From Rhizobiaceae bacterium (lineage in GTDB: Bacteria; Pseudomonadota; Alphaproteobacteria; Rhizobiales; Rhizobiaceae): a stretch of 64,000 nt of DNA. Location of the stretch: contig JAHBYV010000002.1 of NCBI GenBank assembly GCA_019635795.1, positions 186,001 to 250,000 on the forward strand, read 5' to 3'. The notes beneath the pieces were generated by a model. The model saw only the letters and a list, made by a program, of their open reading frames with translations. It did no database searches and was not told the origin of the DNA. The position numbers and the translations under genes are program-made. This document shows positions 27,291 to 36,386 of this stretch, one piece after another; positions within the stretch are counted from its first letter, which is position 1, and the number at the start of each line of letters is the position of its first letter.

Positions 27291-27866
27291 TTAAAGGACG
27301 TGATAGCTGCGCTCGTGATAAAGCAATGGACGAACGCTATCGCCAATCCGCAAACCTGTCACCCTGCCAAAAAGCACACGATGGGTTGCCATATCCTTGC
27401 TATCAACCAGTTCGCAATCGAACACCGCCAGGGCATCAACCAAGGTGGGCGCGCCGGTATCGATTGTGTCCCATTCAGCCAAGGCAAACCGTTGCTCAGG
27501 CGGCAGACCCGTCACGCCGGAAAACGCGACGGCTAAAGGCTCGTGTTTAGCCGCGAGGGTATTGAGCGCAAAGTTGCCGTTCTTGACGAATACATCATTG
27601 TTCGGGTTTTCCCGGTTCAAGCAAGCCAGAACCATGGGCGGGCTGTCAGAAACGGAACAGGCCGCAATGATTGTCGTTCCGCGCCGACCGGCCGACCCAT
27701 TGGTTGTTATGATATGCACTGCGCCCGCGAATTGCGACATCGCATCCCGATAGGCTTGTGGCCCTATTTCATATCTCTTCAGCAAGGCGTCATCCAGTTG
27801 GCTACCAAAGCAATATATGGCTGCATGATCAGTGCAACAAGTAAACCCTTTGCTCAACATTCTCAT
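27291..27866 (-). CDS. Flavin reductase family protein (RutF/HpaC-like)
   Basis: The conserved core is AYRDAMSQFAGAVHIITTNG, GTTIIAACSVSDSPPMVLACL and NGNFALNTLAAKHEPLA, ending with the LLYHERSYHVL tail typical of flavin reductases. These enzymes use NAD(P)H to reduce FMN/FAD for a partner monooxygenase. No monooxygenase is adjacent. The start is uncertain: ATGs at 27866 and 27860 give a short N-terminal extension without homology (KGFTCCTDHAAIYCFG), and a TTG close to LLKRYEIG could be the true start. It is the promoter-proximal gene of the MoxR-CoxE-XdhC-MobA-like series. Confidence 0.85.
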   Translation of the reverse strand: MRMLSKGFTCCTDHAAIYCFGSQLDDALLKRYEIGPQAYRDAMSQFAGAVHIITTNGSAGRRGTTIIAACSVSDSPPMVLACLNRENPNNDVFVKNGNFALNTLAAKHEPLAVAFSGVTGLPPEQRFALAEWDTIDTGAPTLVDALAVFDCELVDSKDMATHRVLFGRVTGLRIGDSVRPLLYHERSYHVL

Positions 27867-27928
27867 TGCCAAGGTTGCGATACAGCATTTCGGGCGATAC
27901 CAGTGTTCGCGAAATCGGGAATGCAAAA

Positions 27929-28987
27929 GTGCGGTTTGGCTTTCTCTTCGCTTTTATTGTGTCGTCCACGGGGCTGGCGTGGGCGCAGCAACCGGCAATT
28001 GGCGTTGTTGCGCCGTTGTCGGGGCCTCTTGCTGTGCTTGGCACACAGGTTGAGACCGGGGCGCTTCAGGCAGTCGCAAAGACTCGCTCAACAATCGTTA
28101 TGTTGGACGATGAATGCTCCGCTGAAGGTGGCGAGAAGGTCGCCCGCGAAGCAATCCAACAGAACCTTCGTGTCCTTATCGGCTTTTTGTGTGCAGAATC
28201 TCTCGAAACTGCGCTTCCAGTGCTCAAGCAGGCGAAAATTCCTGTCGTCAGCATCGGTGTTCGCAACCGAAGCCTGACCGATCAACGGTCAAAAACGGGG
28301 TGGAACGTATTCCGGCTGGCACCGCGCAGCGATTCAGAAGCACAAGCTGTCGCTCGTATCATTCCGCCGATGTGGCGAGAGAAGCCTTTTGCCATTGTCG
28401 ATGACGGGACACTTTACGGGCGCGAACTGGCGGAGAGTCTTCGTGCGGCAAGCACTGAAGCCAGGCTAAATCCTGTGTTTACCGACACATATCGCCCGGA
28501 CCTTGATAATCAGATCGGGCTGATCGGAAGACTTCGACGCGCTGGTGCAACGCACGTATTCGTCGGCGGAAGTTTGCGGGACATCGCGATTATGGCGCGA
28601 GATGCCGCTAGTCTTGGAAGCACCATGGTCTTTGCCGGCGGCGAGGTACTTCGCAATGACGAAAGCGATATACCGCTCGCAAAGGGTACCATTATGGTTG
28701 GCCTGCCTGAATGGCGCGAAATTACCGATAAGGACGTGCTGGCCCATCTCGAAACGCAACAGATAATCCCCGACGGGTATGTGCTACCCGCCTACGCTGC
28801 CGTGCAAATTGCAATCGAAGCACTGGCCACTATGCCGGATGACCCCACCAGCGCCTTGGCAATGCGCGTTTTTAAAACGGCGCTCGGTGATATAGAATTT
28901 GATGCCAAAGGTGATGTAAGCCGCTCGCTCTACGACGCGTTTGTCTTCGATGGCCAACGCTTTGTGCCGATGGGGAAACAGAGATGA
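27929..28987 (+). CDS. Branched-chain-amino-acid-type ABC substrate-binding protein
   Basis: Starting at a GTG (27929) the product is 352 residues with a clean signal peptide (RFGFLFAFIVSSTGLAWA, cut before QQPAIG). The mature part is a type I periplasmic binding protein of the Leu/Ile/Val family: IGVVAPLSGPLAVLGTQVETG, VARIIPPMWREKPFAIVDDG, ATHVFVGGSLRDIAIMARDA. No permease or ATPase genes are adjacent. The stop overlaps the next gene in an ATGA, so it is cotranslated with a P1-family peptidase, which suggests a peptide or amide ligand. An ATG at 27866 in the same frame would place a charged stretch before the signal peptide. Confidence 0.85.
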   Translation: MRFGFLFAFIVSSTGLAWAQQPAIGVVAPLSGPLAVLGTQVETGALQAVAKTRSTIVMLDDECSAEGGEKVAREAIQQNLRVLIGFLCAESLETALPVLKQAKIPVVSIGVRNRSLTDQRSKTGWNVFRLAPRSDSEAQAVARIIPPMWREKPFAIVDDGTLYGRELAESLRAASTEARLNPVFTDTYRPDLDNQIGLIGRLRRAGATHVFVGGSLRDIAIMARDAASLGSTMVFAGGEVLRNDESDIPLAKGTIMVGLPEWREITDKDVLAHLETQQIIPDGYVLPAYAAVQIAIEALATMPDDPTSALAMRVFKTALGDIEFDAKGDVSRSLYDAFVFDGQRFVPMGKQR

Positions 28988-29985
28988 AGGCAGGCCCGCG
29001 AAACCTGATTACCGATGTAGAGGGACTGCGGGTCGGCAATGCCGCAGACGATGCCCTGAAATCCGGCACGACCGTCATCGTCTGCGATAGGCCAACGGTT
29101 GCCTCTGTACAGGTGCTGGGCGGCGCGCCGGGAACCCGCGAAACTGACTTGCTCGAACCGCACAACACTGTGGAGCATGTTGATGCGATTGTCCTGTCTG
29201 GCGGTTCGGCTTTCGGGCTGGATGCCGCCAGCGGCGCGCAGGCAGCCTTGCGAGAGGCAGGCGTAGGCTTCCCTGTTGGTGATATGCGCATTCCGATTGT
29301 TCCAGCCGCAATTCTCTTTGACCTGATAAACGGCGGGGACAAAAACTGGGGTCGCTATGCGCCCTATCGTGAGCTTGGCTACCAAGCCACCCGAAATGCT
29401 TCACACAGTTTCGAGATTGGAACTGCGGGTGCGGGAACAGGTGCCCTCACTGCCGGTTTGAAAGGTGGTTTGGGATCGGCTTCAGGCGTAATGAAGAATG
29501 GAGTAACGATAGGCGCACTGGTTGCAGTCAATGCAGTAGGCAGCACGACCATCGGCAAGAGCCAACACTTTTGGGCCGGGCCCTTTGAGCTGGAGGAAGA
29601 ATTTGGTGGACTTGGAATGCCCCACCCGATGCCGGGCGACTCAGCAGACATCAGATTGAAGTTCCGGAACGACGCAGCGCTTCAAAACACGACAATCGCG
29701 GTTATTGCTACGGATGCCGTCTTGCCAAAGTCGGGCGCAAAAAGAATGGCAATTTCCGCGCATGACGGCTTTGCCCGTGCGATTTGGCCAAGCCACACGC
29801 CGATGGACGGCGATCTGGTGTTTGGCCTTGCAACCGGAGCCTCCGGGATTGCTCTCACCCCCGACACAATTATCGATTTTTATGCCGTAGCGGGCGCTGT
29901 CATGGCGCGAGCAATCGCGCGGGGCGTACATGCCGCGGTTCCCTCGCCGAACGACCTGCTTCCCTGCTGGAGCGACCTTAAATGA
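28984..29985 (+). CDS. P1-family (NylC/DmpA-like) autoprocessing aminopeptidase/amidase
   Basis: 333 residues of the S58/P1 superfamily: GPRNLITDVEGLRVGNAADD, AIVLSGGSAFGLDAASG, GTGALTAGLKGGLGSASG. The segment LQNTTIAVIATDA places Asn235-Thr236 where NylC-type enzymes cut themselves to expose a catalytic threonine. Family members hydrolyse N-terminal residues from peptides or amide oligomers; the true substrate is unknown. It has no signal peptide, so it acts in the cytoplasm. The ATGA overlaps on both sides tie it to the binding protein and to the DUF2259 gene. Confidence 0.88.
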   Translation: MKAGPRNLITDVEGLRVGNAADDALKSGTTVIVCDRPTVASVQVLGGAPGTRETDLLEPHNTVEHVDAIVLSGGSAFGLDAASGAQAALREAGVGFPVGDMRIPIVPAAILFDLINGGDKNWGRYAPYRELGYQATRNASHSFEIGTAGAGTGALTAGLKGGLGSASGVMKNGVTIGALVAVNAVGSTTIGKSQHFWAGPFELEEEFGGLGMPHPMPGDSADIRLKFRNDAALQNTTIAVIATDAVLPKSGAKRMAISAHDGFARAIWPSHTPMDGDLVFGLATGASGIALTPDTIIDFYAVAGAVMARAIARGVHAAVPSPNDLLPCWSDLK

Positions 29986-30695
29986 GACATCTGGCAATTG
30001 CCTTGCTGCTAATTCTAACGGGTGCGAGCGTCGCTTTCGCAGGAGACGCTGCCACTTTGCGCATTTTGGGCTTCAGCAAGGACGGGTCCATATTTGCTTT
30101 TGAAGAGTTTGGCGTTCAGGACGGTTCAGGTTTTCCTTTTGCCAACCGATTTTACATCGACACGAATAGCGACAAATTCTTGCCCGGAACACCTATACGC
30201 GTGCGCATTGACGAGGAAGACAAGGATGTGAGCGCGGCGCGGGAAAAAGCGTCTCAAGCGGGACAATCTATCGTCACCGATCAGGAGCTTGCGCTCAATC
30301 TCGGGTTCACCGCAGCTTCTAATTCCATCACGGAAATTTCAGCCGACCCGCATCAGTTTCAGTTTCTGCCACGACCTGTTTTTCCGCCGATTGACGACGA
30401 ATGGGCGCTGCGTCTTGAGGAGATCGATTTTCCACCGGCAGAAGCCTGCCCTGAGAAACTGAAAGGCTTCCGACTTTTGCTCCTCAATCCTGCAAAGCCA
30501 ACAGAGACAAAGGTTCTTGCAGAAGACACGAGCATTCCCAAAAGCCGTAATTGCCCTTTGGGATATAAGCTCGGTGCTGTGCAGACCTTATACCTGCCGG
30601 ACGGTTCTAACCGGATGGCAGTTCTCATAGCTGTGGAGAGCGTCGGCTTTGAAGGCCCCAACCATCGCTGGATAGCTGTAACCGGGCGGCTTTAG
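29982..30695 (+). CDS. DUF2259 secreted protein
   Basis: 237 residues with a signal peptide (MRHLAIALLLILTGASVAFA, cut before GDAATL). The mature part starts with LRILGFSKDGSIFAFEEFGVQDGSG, the hallmark of DUF2259, a predicted secreted family of unknown function. A pair of cysteines (EACPEKL and SRNCPLGYKL) could form a disulfide in the periplasm. It closes the three-gene operon with the binding protein and the P1 peptidase (ATGA overlap with the latter). Confidence 0.85.
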   Translation: MRHLAIALLLILTGASVAFAGDAATLRILGFSKDGSIFAFEEFGVQDGSGFPFANRFYIDTNSDKFLPGTPIRVRIDEEDKDVSAAREKASQAGQSIVTDQELALNLGFTAASNSITEISADPHQFQFLPRPVFPPIDDEWALRLEEIDFPPAEACPEKLKGFRLLLLNPAKPTETKVLAEDTSIPKSRNCPLGYKLGAVQTLYLPDGSNRMAVLIAVESVGFEGPNHRWIAVTGRL

Positions 30696-30794
30696 GCAAA
30701 GAGCGGATCAATTGACCTGATTCTGGCTGATTACTGCATTGAGCCATTGGCGCGGCTCTGTTAGGACGCCCGCAACTGACTGAATGAGGTTTGC

Positions 30795-32102
30795 ATGATC
30801 CCCCGCTATTCGCGCCCCGAAATGGTTGCAATCTGGTCGCCGGAAACCCGCTTCCGCATCTGGTTCGAAATTGAAGCATATGCCTGCGATGCGCTGGCCA
30901 AGCTTGGCGTAATTCCGCAAGAAGCCGCGCGCACCATTTGGGAAAAAGGTGGCAACGCAAAGTTCGACGTCGCACGTATCGACGAGATTGAGCGGGAAAC
31001 GAAGCACGATGTAATTGCATTCCTGACTCACCTTGCTGAATTTGTCGGGCCGGATGCGCGCTTTATCCATCAGGGAATGACCTCTTCCGACGTGCTTGAC
31101 ACCTGCTTGAGCGTCCAGCTTACGCGGGCTGCGGATATTCTGCTGGCCGACATTGACGGGTTGCTCGCCGCGCTAAAGAAGCGCGCTTATGAGCATAAGG
31201 ATACCGTCACGATTGGCCGCAGCCATGGAATTCATGCTGAACCAACCACCTTTGGTGTGAAACTGGCCTTCGCCTATGCAGAATTCGAGCGCTGCCGTGA
31301 AAGGCTTGTCCGCGCGCGTGAAGACATTGCGACTTGTGCGATTTCAGGCGCGATTGGAACCTTCGCAAACATAGATCCCTATGTTGAGGAATATGTTGCC
31401 GAGAAGCTAGGGCTCAAGCCTGAACCTGTTTCAACACAGGTAATTCCACGCGACCGCCATGCAATGTTCTTTGCCACGCTCGGCGTCATCGCTTCATCGA
31501 TTGAGCGCCTCGCGACTGAAGTTCGTCATCTGCAGCGGACAGAAGTGCTTGAAGCCGAGGAATATTTTTCGCCGGGCCAGAAAGGCTCGTCGGCAATGCC
31601 GCACAAGCGCAATCCCGTGTTGACTGAAAACCTGACGGGTCTTGCCCGCATGGTGCGCGGCTATTCCATGCCCGCGATGGAAAACGTGGCGCTTTGGCAT
31701 GAGCGCGATATATCCCACTCATCAGTTGAACGTATGATCGGCCCGGACGCGACTGTTACGCTGGATTTCGCGCTGGCGCGACTGACCGGCGTAATCGAGA
31801 AGCTGCTCGTCTATCCTGAAAATATGGAAAAGAACCTGAACAAATTCAGAGGGCTTGTGCACTCGCAACGCGTGCTCCTGGCTTTGACGCAGGCTGGTGT
31901 TTCGCGCGAGGATGCTTATAGGCTTGTTCAGCGGAACGCGATGAAAGTTTGGGAGCAAGGCGCTGATTTCCTTGCAGAACTACTCGCCGACAAAGATGTT
32001 CGGGCAGCGCTTTCTGAAGACGAAATTCGCGAGAAATTCGATCTTGGCTACCACACCAAGCATGTGGACACGATATTCAGGCGCGTTTTCAAAGAAGGCT
32101 GA
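30795..32102 (+). CDS. purB: Adenylosuccinate lyase
   Basis: 435 residues, the usual PurB length. Signature segments are MIPRYSRPEMVAIWSPETR, FIHQGMTSSDVLDTCL, TIGRSHGIHAEPTTFG and the flexible catalytic loop GSSAMPHKRNPV. PurB catalyses two beta-eliminations that release fumarate in purine synthesis (SAICAR to AICAR, adenylosuccinate to AMP). It is 99 bp downstream of the DUF2259 gene and may have its own promoter. Its last 14 bp overlap the convergent TauE/SafE gene. Confidence 0.97.
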   Translation: MIPRYSRPEMVAIWSPETRFRIWFEIEAYACDALAKLGVIPQEAARTIWEKGGNAKFDVARIDEIERETKHDVIAFLTHLAEFVGPDARFIHQGMTSSDVLDTCLSVQLTRAADILLADIDGLLAALKKRAYEHKDTVTIGRSHGIHAEPTTFGVKLAFAYAEFERCRERLVRAREDIATCAISGAIGTFANIDPYVEEYVAEKLGLKPEPVSTQVIPRDRHAMFFATLGVIASSIERLATEVRHLQRTEVLEAEEYFSPGQKGSSAMPHKRNPVLTENLTGLARMVRGYSMPAMENVALWHERDISHSSVERMIGPDATVTLDFALARLTGVIEKLLVYPENMEKNLNKFRGLVHSQRVLLALTQAGVSREDAYRLVQRNAMKVWEQGADFLAELLADKDVRAALSEDEIREKFDLGYHTKHVDTIFRRVFKEG

Positions 32103-32904
32103 TAAAGAATCGTATCGACACAATAAGACAGAATAGGCCAAACCCTATTTCCAAAGGACGTTTGGCCATTCTGTGGGCGATCCCGACGCCAATCGGCGTC
32201 ACAACCAACGCAATCGGGATGATAAGCGCGACTGCTATCCAGTTAATGAACCCGCTGGAACCAATCGGCAGAAGCGGGTTGCCCCATCCGGCCCAAATAT
32301 ATCCAAGCGTACCCGGGATAGCGATCAGAACGCCAACGCCGGCTGATGTGGCTACAGCTTGATGGATCGGCCTGCCAAACAGCGTCATGAATGTATTGTT
32401 GATGATGCCTCCACCTATGCCGAGCAAAGTCGAGAAAAATCCGATAAAAAAGCCCACCATTGAGCGCCATGGATTTCCCGGCACTTCGTTGCCCAAGCGC
32501 CAGTTGTCTCGGTTGAATAGCAGCCGTAAGCCGAAAAGAAGCGTGAAGGTTGTAAAGATTATGCGCAACCCAGCGCTTGAGATGTATGCTGCCGATAGCG
32601 AAGCAATTATTACGCCTGCGGGCACGGCGATGACGAAAGACTTTATTATCTCGTCATCCACTGCGCCTCTCGATCTGTGAGCCAGAAAAGAGCGTAGCGA
32701 GGTCGGCACGATGATGGCTAGAGAGGAGCCGACCGACAGGTGCATCCTCACCGCGTCATCCACGCCCAAAAGCCCGAACACCTGATAGAACACTGGCACG
32801 AGTATTGCGCCGCCACCTATCCCGAAAATGCCTGCGAGTAGGCTCGATGCAACGCCAGCCGCTGCAATTGCAGTTACAAAAACAGCAATTTCGGAGTAAC
32901 TCAT
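32089..32904 (-). CDS. TauE/SafE family sulfite/organosulfonate exporter-like permease
   Basis: 271 residues, about eight predicted membrane helices with the TauE/SafE hallmarks: SSLLAGIFGIGGGAILVPVF near the start and GFFSTLLGIGGGIINNTFM in the middle, both glycine-rich. The family moves anions such as sulfite, sulfonates or sulfoacetate across the inner membrane; the substrate is not deducible here. The gene ends 14 bp inside the 3' end of purB (convergent overlap) and begins directly after the dusA stop. Confidence 0.9.
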   Translation of the reverse strand: MSYSEIAVFVTAIAAAGVASSLLAGIFGIGGGAILVPVFYQVFGLLGVDDAVRMHLSVGSSLAIIVPTSLRSFLAHRSRGAVDDEIIKSFVIAVPAGVIIASLSAAYISSAGLRIIFTTFTLLFGLRLLFNRDNWRLGNEVPGNPWRSMVGFFIGFFSTLLGIGGGIINNTFMTLFGRPIHQAVATSAGVGVLIAIPGTLGYIWAGWGNPLLPIGSSGFINWIAVALIIPIALVVTPIGVGIAHRMAKRPLEIGFGLFCLIVSIRFFISLL

Positions 32905-33918
32905 TCAGGCGGCCACATGCTTTGCTTCGTCTAGAACCGACGCAAATGCCACCCGCAGTACATCGGGAGAAGAATCGGCCCGAGTCGCATCGGTTGACAA
33001 TATCTGCCTGAACCGGCGGGCGCCAGGCATGCCATGGAAAAGCCCAACCATATGTCGCGTTATCTGTGCCAGCTTGCCACCAGAAGCGATGTGCCGTGCA
33101 GCATACTCGCACATCGTTTCACACAAAGCAGTGAAATCCACTTTTTCCTCAGCCCTGCCCTCAACAGCATGGTCTGCAGCAGCAAGTATGAGAGGCTCGT
33201 GATAGGCAACGCGGCCGAGCATAACGCCATCGACAAGCGCCAGATGCTGAACCACTTCTTCGATTGAACGAATTCCGCCATTGATTCCGATAAAACGCTC
33301 TGGCAACCGCGCTTTAAGACGGTAGACCCGATCATAGTTCAGCGGTGGAATATCTCTGTTTTCTTTCGGACTTAGCCCCTCCAGCCAGGCTTTGCGCGCA
33401 TGGACCCACAGAGCGTCGGCTCCAGCTTCGAACACGGCGTCGGCGAGTTCATCAAGCGCTTGCTCAATATCCTGATCGTCCACACCGATGCGACATTTCA
33501 CAGTCACGGGAACAGAAACAGACGCTTTCATTTCTGCAACACACGCCGCAACCAGTTTAGGATCGCGCATGAGGCAAGCGCCAAAAGTACCCGATTGCAC
33601 CCGGTCGGATGGGCAGCCCACGTTCATGTTGATTTCGTCATAACCAAATTGCTCACCCACCCTGGCCGCTTGGGCAAGCTTGGCAGCATTTGAACCGCCC
33701 AATTGCAGCGCAACAGGATGCTCAGCAGGATCAAAGCCCAACAAGCGATCACGATTGCCGTGAATAACGGCGTCTGCAACAACCATCTCCGTATAAAGGA
33801 GGGAACCGCGCGTGAGTTGGCGATGGAAATAGCGGCAATGGCGGTCCGTCCAATCCATCATTGGTGCCACAGAAAATATCCGGGCGTCCCGCCTGATTGC
33901 TTCCTGATAAAAATTCAC
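32905..33918 (-). CDS. dusA: tRNA-dihydrouridine synthase A
   Basis: 337 residues starting at a GTG (33918, NFYQEAIRRDARIFSVAPMM); the next ATG lies inside the conserved core and cannot be the start. DusA features are PMMDWTDRHCRYFHR, EINMNVGCPSDRVQSG with the catalytic cysteine, DALWVHARKAWLEGLSPKEN and FIGINGGI. The flavoenzyme reduces uridines (positions 20/20a) in tRNA. It lies 1 bp upstream of the TauE/SafE gene on the same strand. Confidence 0.95.
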   Translation of the reverse strand: MNFYQEAIRRDARIFSVAPMMDWTDRHCRYFHRQLTRGSLLYTEMVVADAVIHGNRDRLLGFDPAEHPVALQLGGSNAAKLAQAARVGEQFGYDEINMNVGCPSDRVQSGTFGACLMRDPKLVAACVAEMKASVSVPVTVKCRIGVDDQDIEQALDELADAVFEAGADALWVHARKAWLEGLSPKENRDIPPLNYDRVYRLKARLPERFIGINGGIRSIEEVVQHLALVDGVMLGRVAYHEPLILAAADHAVEGRAEEKVDFTALCETMCEYAARHIASGGKLAQITRHMVGLFHGMPGARRFRQILSTDATRADSSPDVLRVAFASVLDEAKHVAA

Positions 33919-33946
33919 ACTTCAGTCCGATCTATGCACCAATGTT

Positions 33947-34267
33947 TCAGGCTTTGGCGCGCACAGACGCCTCGTAGGCTTTTCGAGCCCAGATGGTCAT
34001 TTCCTCATGATCGTCAATCGCGCTATCAGGCACAGACCAGTAAGGCATTGCCGCCATTTTCCCACTGCGGCTTTCGTAAGTCCATTGCGTGCAACCTGCG
34101 GCCTCAAATTCTGGGGCGGAGCGAGTGTCAGCTTTAAGCAGAACTTCTCCCTGCACCACCAGCGCTGTTATCAGCCCATTGTGATAAATGCCCTTGCCGC
34201 CAAACATTCGCCTGATGGTTATAGGACCAAGCCCCCTGAAAAGGTCGCGCAAATCATCGTCGTCCAT
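33947..34267 (-). CDS. TfoX N-terminal domain protein
   Basis: 106 residues covering a single TfoX-N domain: LRDLFRGLGPITIRRMFGGKGIYHNG, then LKADTRSAPEFEAAGCTQWTYE. The domain occurs in the competence regulator TfoX/Sxy but also as a stand-alone small protein of unknown role in alphaproteobacteria. There is no TfoX C-terminal domain. It starts in an ATGA overlap with the sufA-like gene, so it rides on the suf operon transcript. Confidence 0.85.
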   Translation of the reverse strand: MDDDDLRDLFRGLGPITIRRMFGGKGIYHNGLITALVVQGEVLLKADTRSAPEFEAAGCTQWTYESRSGKMAAMPYWSVPDSAIDDHEEMTIWARKAYEASVRAKA

Positions 34268-34650
34268 CAGGCAGCGCCAGCACGCGCTTCAGCCAGCGCC
34301 TTCAAATCTGCGGGTTTGAGTTCGACCGACTCGCCGCATCCACATGCAGAACTCTGGTTTGGATTGTTGAATGTGAACCCTGTCCGCAAGGTCGTCACCT
34401 CAAAATCCATCTGAGTGCCAAGCAGGAACAAAGCCGCTTCCGGAGCGACCCAGACATTGGCTCCCTGATGCTCAACATGGTCGTCGCCAGCACTCGGCTC
34501 TGTTACCAGATCGACCGTATATTCCATGCCAGCACAGCCACCCTTCTTGATACCAAGACGAATGCCTTTCGCATCTTCGCGGGATGACACAATTTCCCTG
34601 ACGCGCTCGGCTGCGCGGTCGGTCATGCTGATGACACTAAAACGGCCCAT
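34267..34650 (-). CDS. sufA: SufA/IscA-type Fe-S carrier
   Basis: 127 residues from the ATG at 34650 (MGRFSVISMTDRAAERV). The A-type carrier cysteines are C39 (IKKGGCAGMEYTVD) and C103/C105 (SSACGCGES). The protein receives clusters from SufBCD and delivers them to apoproteins. It follows the SufT-like gene by 86 bp and overlaps the TfoX-like gene (ATGA). It is the last Fe-S gene of the suf operon, which here runs desulfurase-sufB-sufC-sufD-sufS-sufT-sufA. Confidence 0.93.
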   Translation of the reverse strand: MGRFSVISMTDRAAERVREIVSSREDAKGIRLGIKKGGCAGMEYTVDLVTEPSAGDDHVEHQGANVWVAPEAALFLLGTQMDFEVTTLRTGFTFNNPNQSSACGCGESVELKPADLKALAEARAGAA

Positions 34651-34736
34651 CTCATTCTCCACTCACGGCAGGTTCAAAAGCCTGCGGAATGTTCTTCTGC
34701 ATCTAAAATGGTGAAGATTCCCGGCTGATGCAAGCG

Positions 34737-35144
34737 TCAGTACCAACCGACCGCCACTTGTGCCTCTTCAGACATCCGGTCCGGCGTCCATGGCGGGTCG
34801 AATACCATCTTGACCTCAACCCCTGACACACCTTCAACCGTGCCAACCGCATTCTCGACCCAACCCGGCATTTCACCTGCAACCGGGCAGCCCGGCGCGG
34901 TGAGCGTCATATCGATCTTGACCGTTCGATCATCCTCAATGTCGATCTTGTAGATCAGTCCCAACTCATAAATATCGGCGGGGATTTCGGGGTCATAAAC
35001 TGTCTTGAGCGCTGAAACGATATCATCCGTCAGTCGGGCCAATTCCTCCTCGGGAATAGCGGACGCGGAAAAGACGCCCTGCTTTTCTGAAGGGTTCTCG
35101 TCATGCGCCTGTTCTGACTTGTCCGACTGCTCCACAACACTCAC
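34737..35144 (-). CDS. sufT: SUF system Fe-S maturation protein SufT (MIP18/DUF59 family)
   Basis: 135 residues with an acidic N-terminal extension (MSVVEQSDKSEQAHDENPSEKQ) and a DUF59 core: DIVSALKTVYDPEIPADIYELG, LIYKIDIEDDRTVKIDMTLTAPGCP. The cysteine in TAPGCPVAGEM is the conserved one. SufT assists Fe-S cluster maturation. It begins with a GTG at 35144 that overlaps the sufS stop in a GTGA, so the two are probably translated together. Confidence 0.92.
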   Translation of the reverse strand: MSVVEQSDKSEQAHDENPSEKQGVFSASAIPEEELARLTDDIVSALKTVYDPEIPADIYELGLIYKIDIEDDRTVKIDMTLTAPGCPVAGEMPGWVENAVGTVEGVSGVEVKMVFDPPWTPDRMSEEAQVAVGWY

Positions 35145-36382
35145 CCAAAGAACTTTCGTGCCTTTTCCAGCGCTTCGGCCAACGCATCAACCTCAGCCAC
35201 CGTATTATACATGCCAAAGCTGGCTCTGCACGTTGATGTGACGCCAAACCGCTGCAACAGCGGCTGCGCGCAATGCGTGCCAGCGCGAACCGCAATGCCC
35301 TGCCTGTCAATTACCATAGAAACGTCGTGGGCGTGTATGCCCTGTAGTTCGAATGAGACAATTGCGCCCTTGCCGGGCGCATCGCCAATAATGCGCAACG
35401 AGTTTACAGCCCTCAATCGCTCGTGCGCATAGGCGTTCAACTCTGCCTCATGCGCAGCAATGCGCTCTCGACCGACTGAATCCATATAATCGAGTGCGGC
35501 ACCCAAGCCGATGGCTTGAACGATTGGGGGAGTGCCCGCTTCAAAACGATGCGGTGGAGCGTTGTAGGTCACATTTTCCATGGTGACGTGTTCGATCATC
35601 TCCCCGCCACCCATGAACGGACGCATCCGCTCCAGCATTTCTGTCTTGCCATAGAGCACGCCGATACCCGATGGCCCGTAAACCTTGTGCCCGGTGAATA
35701 CGTAGAAATCGCAGTCCAGATCCTGAACATCGACCGGCATGTGCACTGCGCCCTGACTTCCATCAACCAGGACCGGAATACCGCGCTCGTGTGCTATTCG
35801 GCAAATCTCCTTGATCGGCGTAACAGTTCCAAGCGCATTCGACATTTGCGTGATCGCGACAAGCTTTGTTCTGGCTGTCAGGCTTCGCTCGAAATCCTCA
35901 ATGTGAAACGCACCGAGGTCGTCGACGGGCACCCATACCAGTTTCGCCCCCTGACGTTCGCGAATGAAATGCCAGGGTACGATGTTGGAGTGGTGCTCAA
36001 GGATGGACAGAACGATCTCGTCGTCCTGACCAATATTCGGCATTCCGAACCCATACGCGACTGTATTGATAGCAGACGTCGAATTCGACGTGAAAACGAT
36101 GTTTTCCGCGGATGGGGCATTCAAGAACCGGCGCACGCTTTCGCGCGCCTTTTCATACGCATCAGTGGCGGCATTCGAGAGAAAATGCAGCCCGCGATGA
36201 ACGTTTGCGTATTCTTGCGAATAGCTGTGCTGGATGGCATCCAACACAGCTTGGGGCTTTTGGGCCGAAGCGCCGTTGTCCAGATAGACCAGCGGCTTGC
36301 CATACACCTGACGCGACAAAATTGGAAAATCGCGGCGTATGGCCTCCACATCGTAAGGCCCGGTCTTGAGTTGTTGCTCCAT
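35141..36382 (-). CDS. sufS: Cysteine desulfurase SufS
   Basis: 413 residues from the ATG at 36382 (MEQQLKTGPYDVEAI). Group II desulfurase signatures are FPILSRQVYGKPLVYLDNGA, the PLP lysine in FTGHKVYGPSGIGVLYG and the catalytic cysteine in VRAGTHCAQPLL. It takes sulfur from cysteine and passes it to SufB; no sufE is seen in the operon. It lies 4 bp downstream of sufD. A second, NifS/IscS-like desulfurase opens the same operon (40019-41221). Confidence 0.96.
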   Translation of the reverse strand: MEQQLKTGPYDVEAIRRDFPILSRQVYGKPLVYLDNGASAQKPQAVLDAIQHSYSQEYANVHRGLHFLSNAATDAYEKARESVRRFLNAPSAENIVFTSNSTSAINTVAYGFGMPNIGQDDEIVLSILEHHSNIVPWHFIRERQGAKLVWVPVDDLGAFHIEDFERSLTARTKLVAITQMSNALGTVTPIKEICRIAHERGIPVLVDGSQGAVHMPVDVQDLDCDFYVFTGHKVYGPSGIGVLYGKTEMLERMRPFMGGGEMIEHVTMENVTYNAPPHRFEAGTPPIVQAIGLGAALDYMDSVGRERIAAHEAELNAYAHERLRAVNSLRIIGDAPGKGAIVSFELQGIHAHDVSMVIDRQGIAVRAGTHCAQPLLQRFGVTSTCRASFGMYNTVAEVDALAEALEKARKFFG

Positions 36383-36386
36383 CGTA

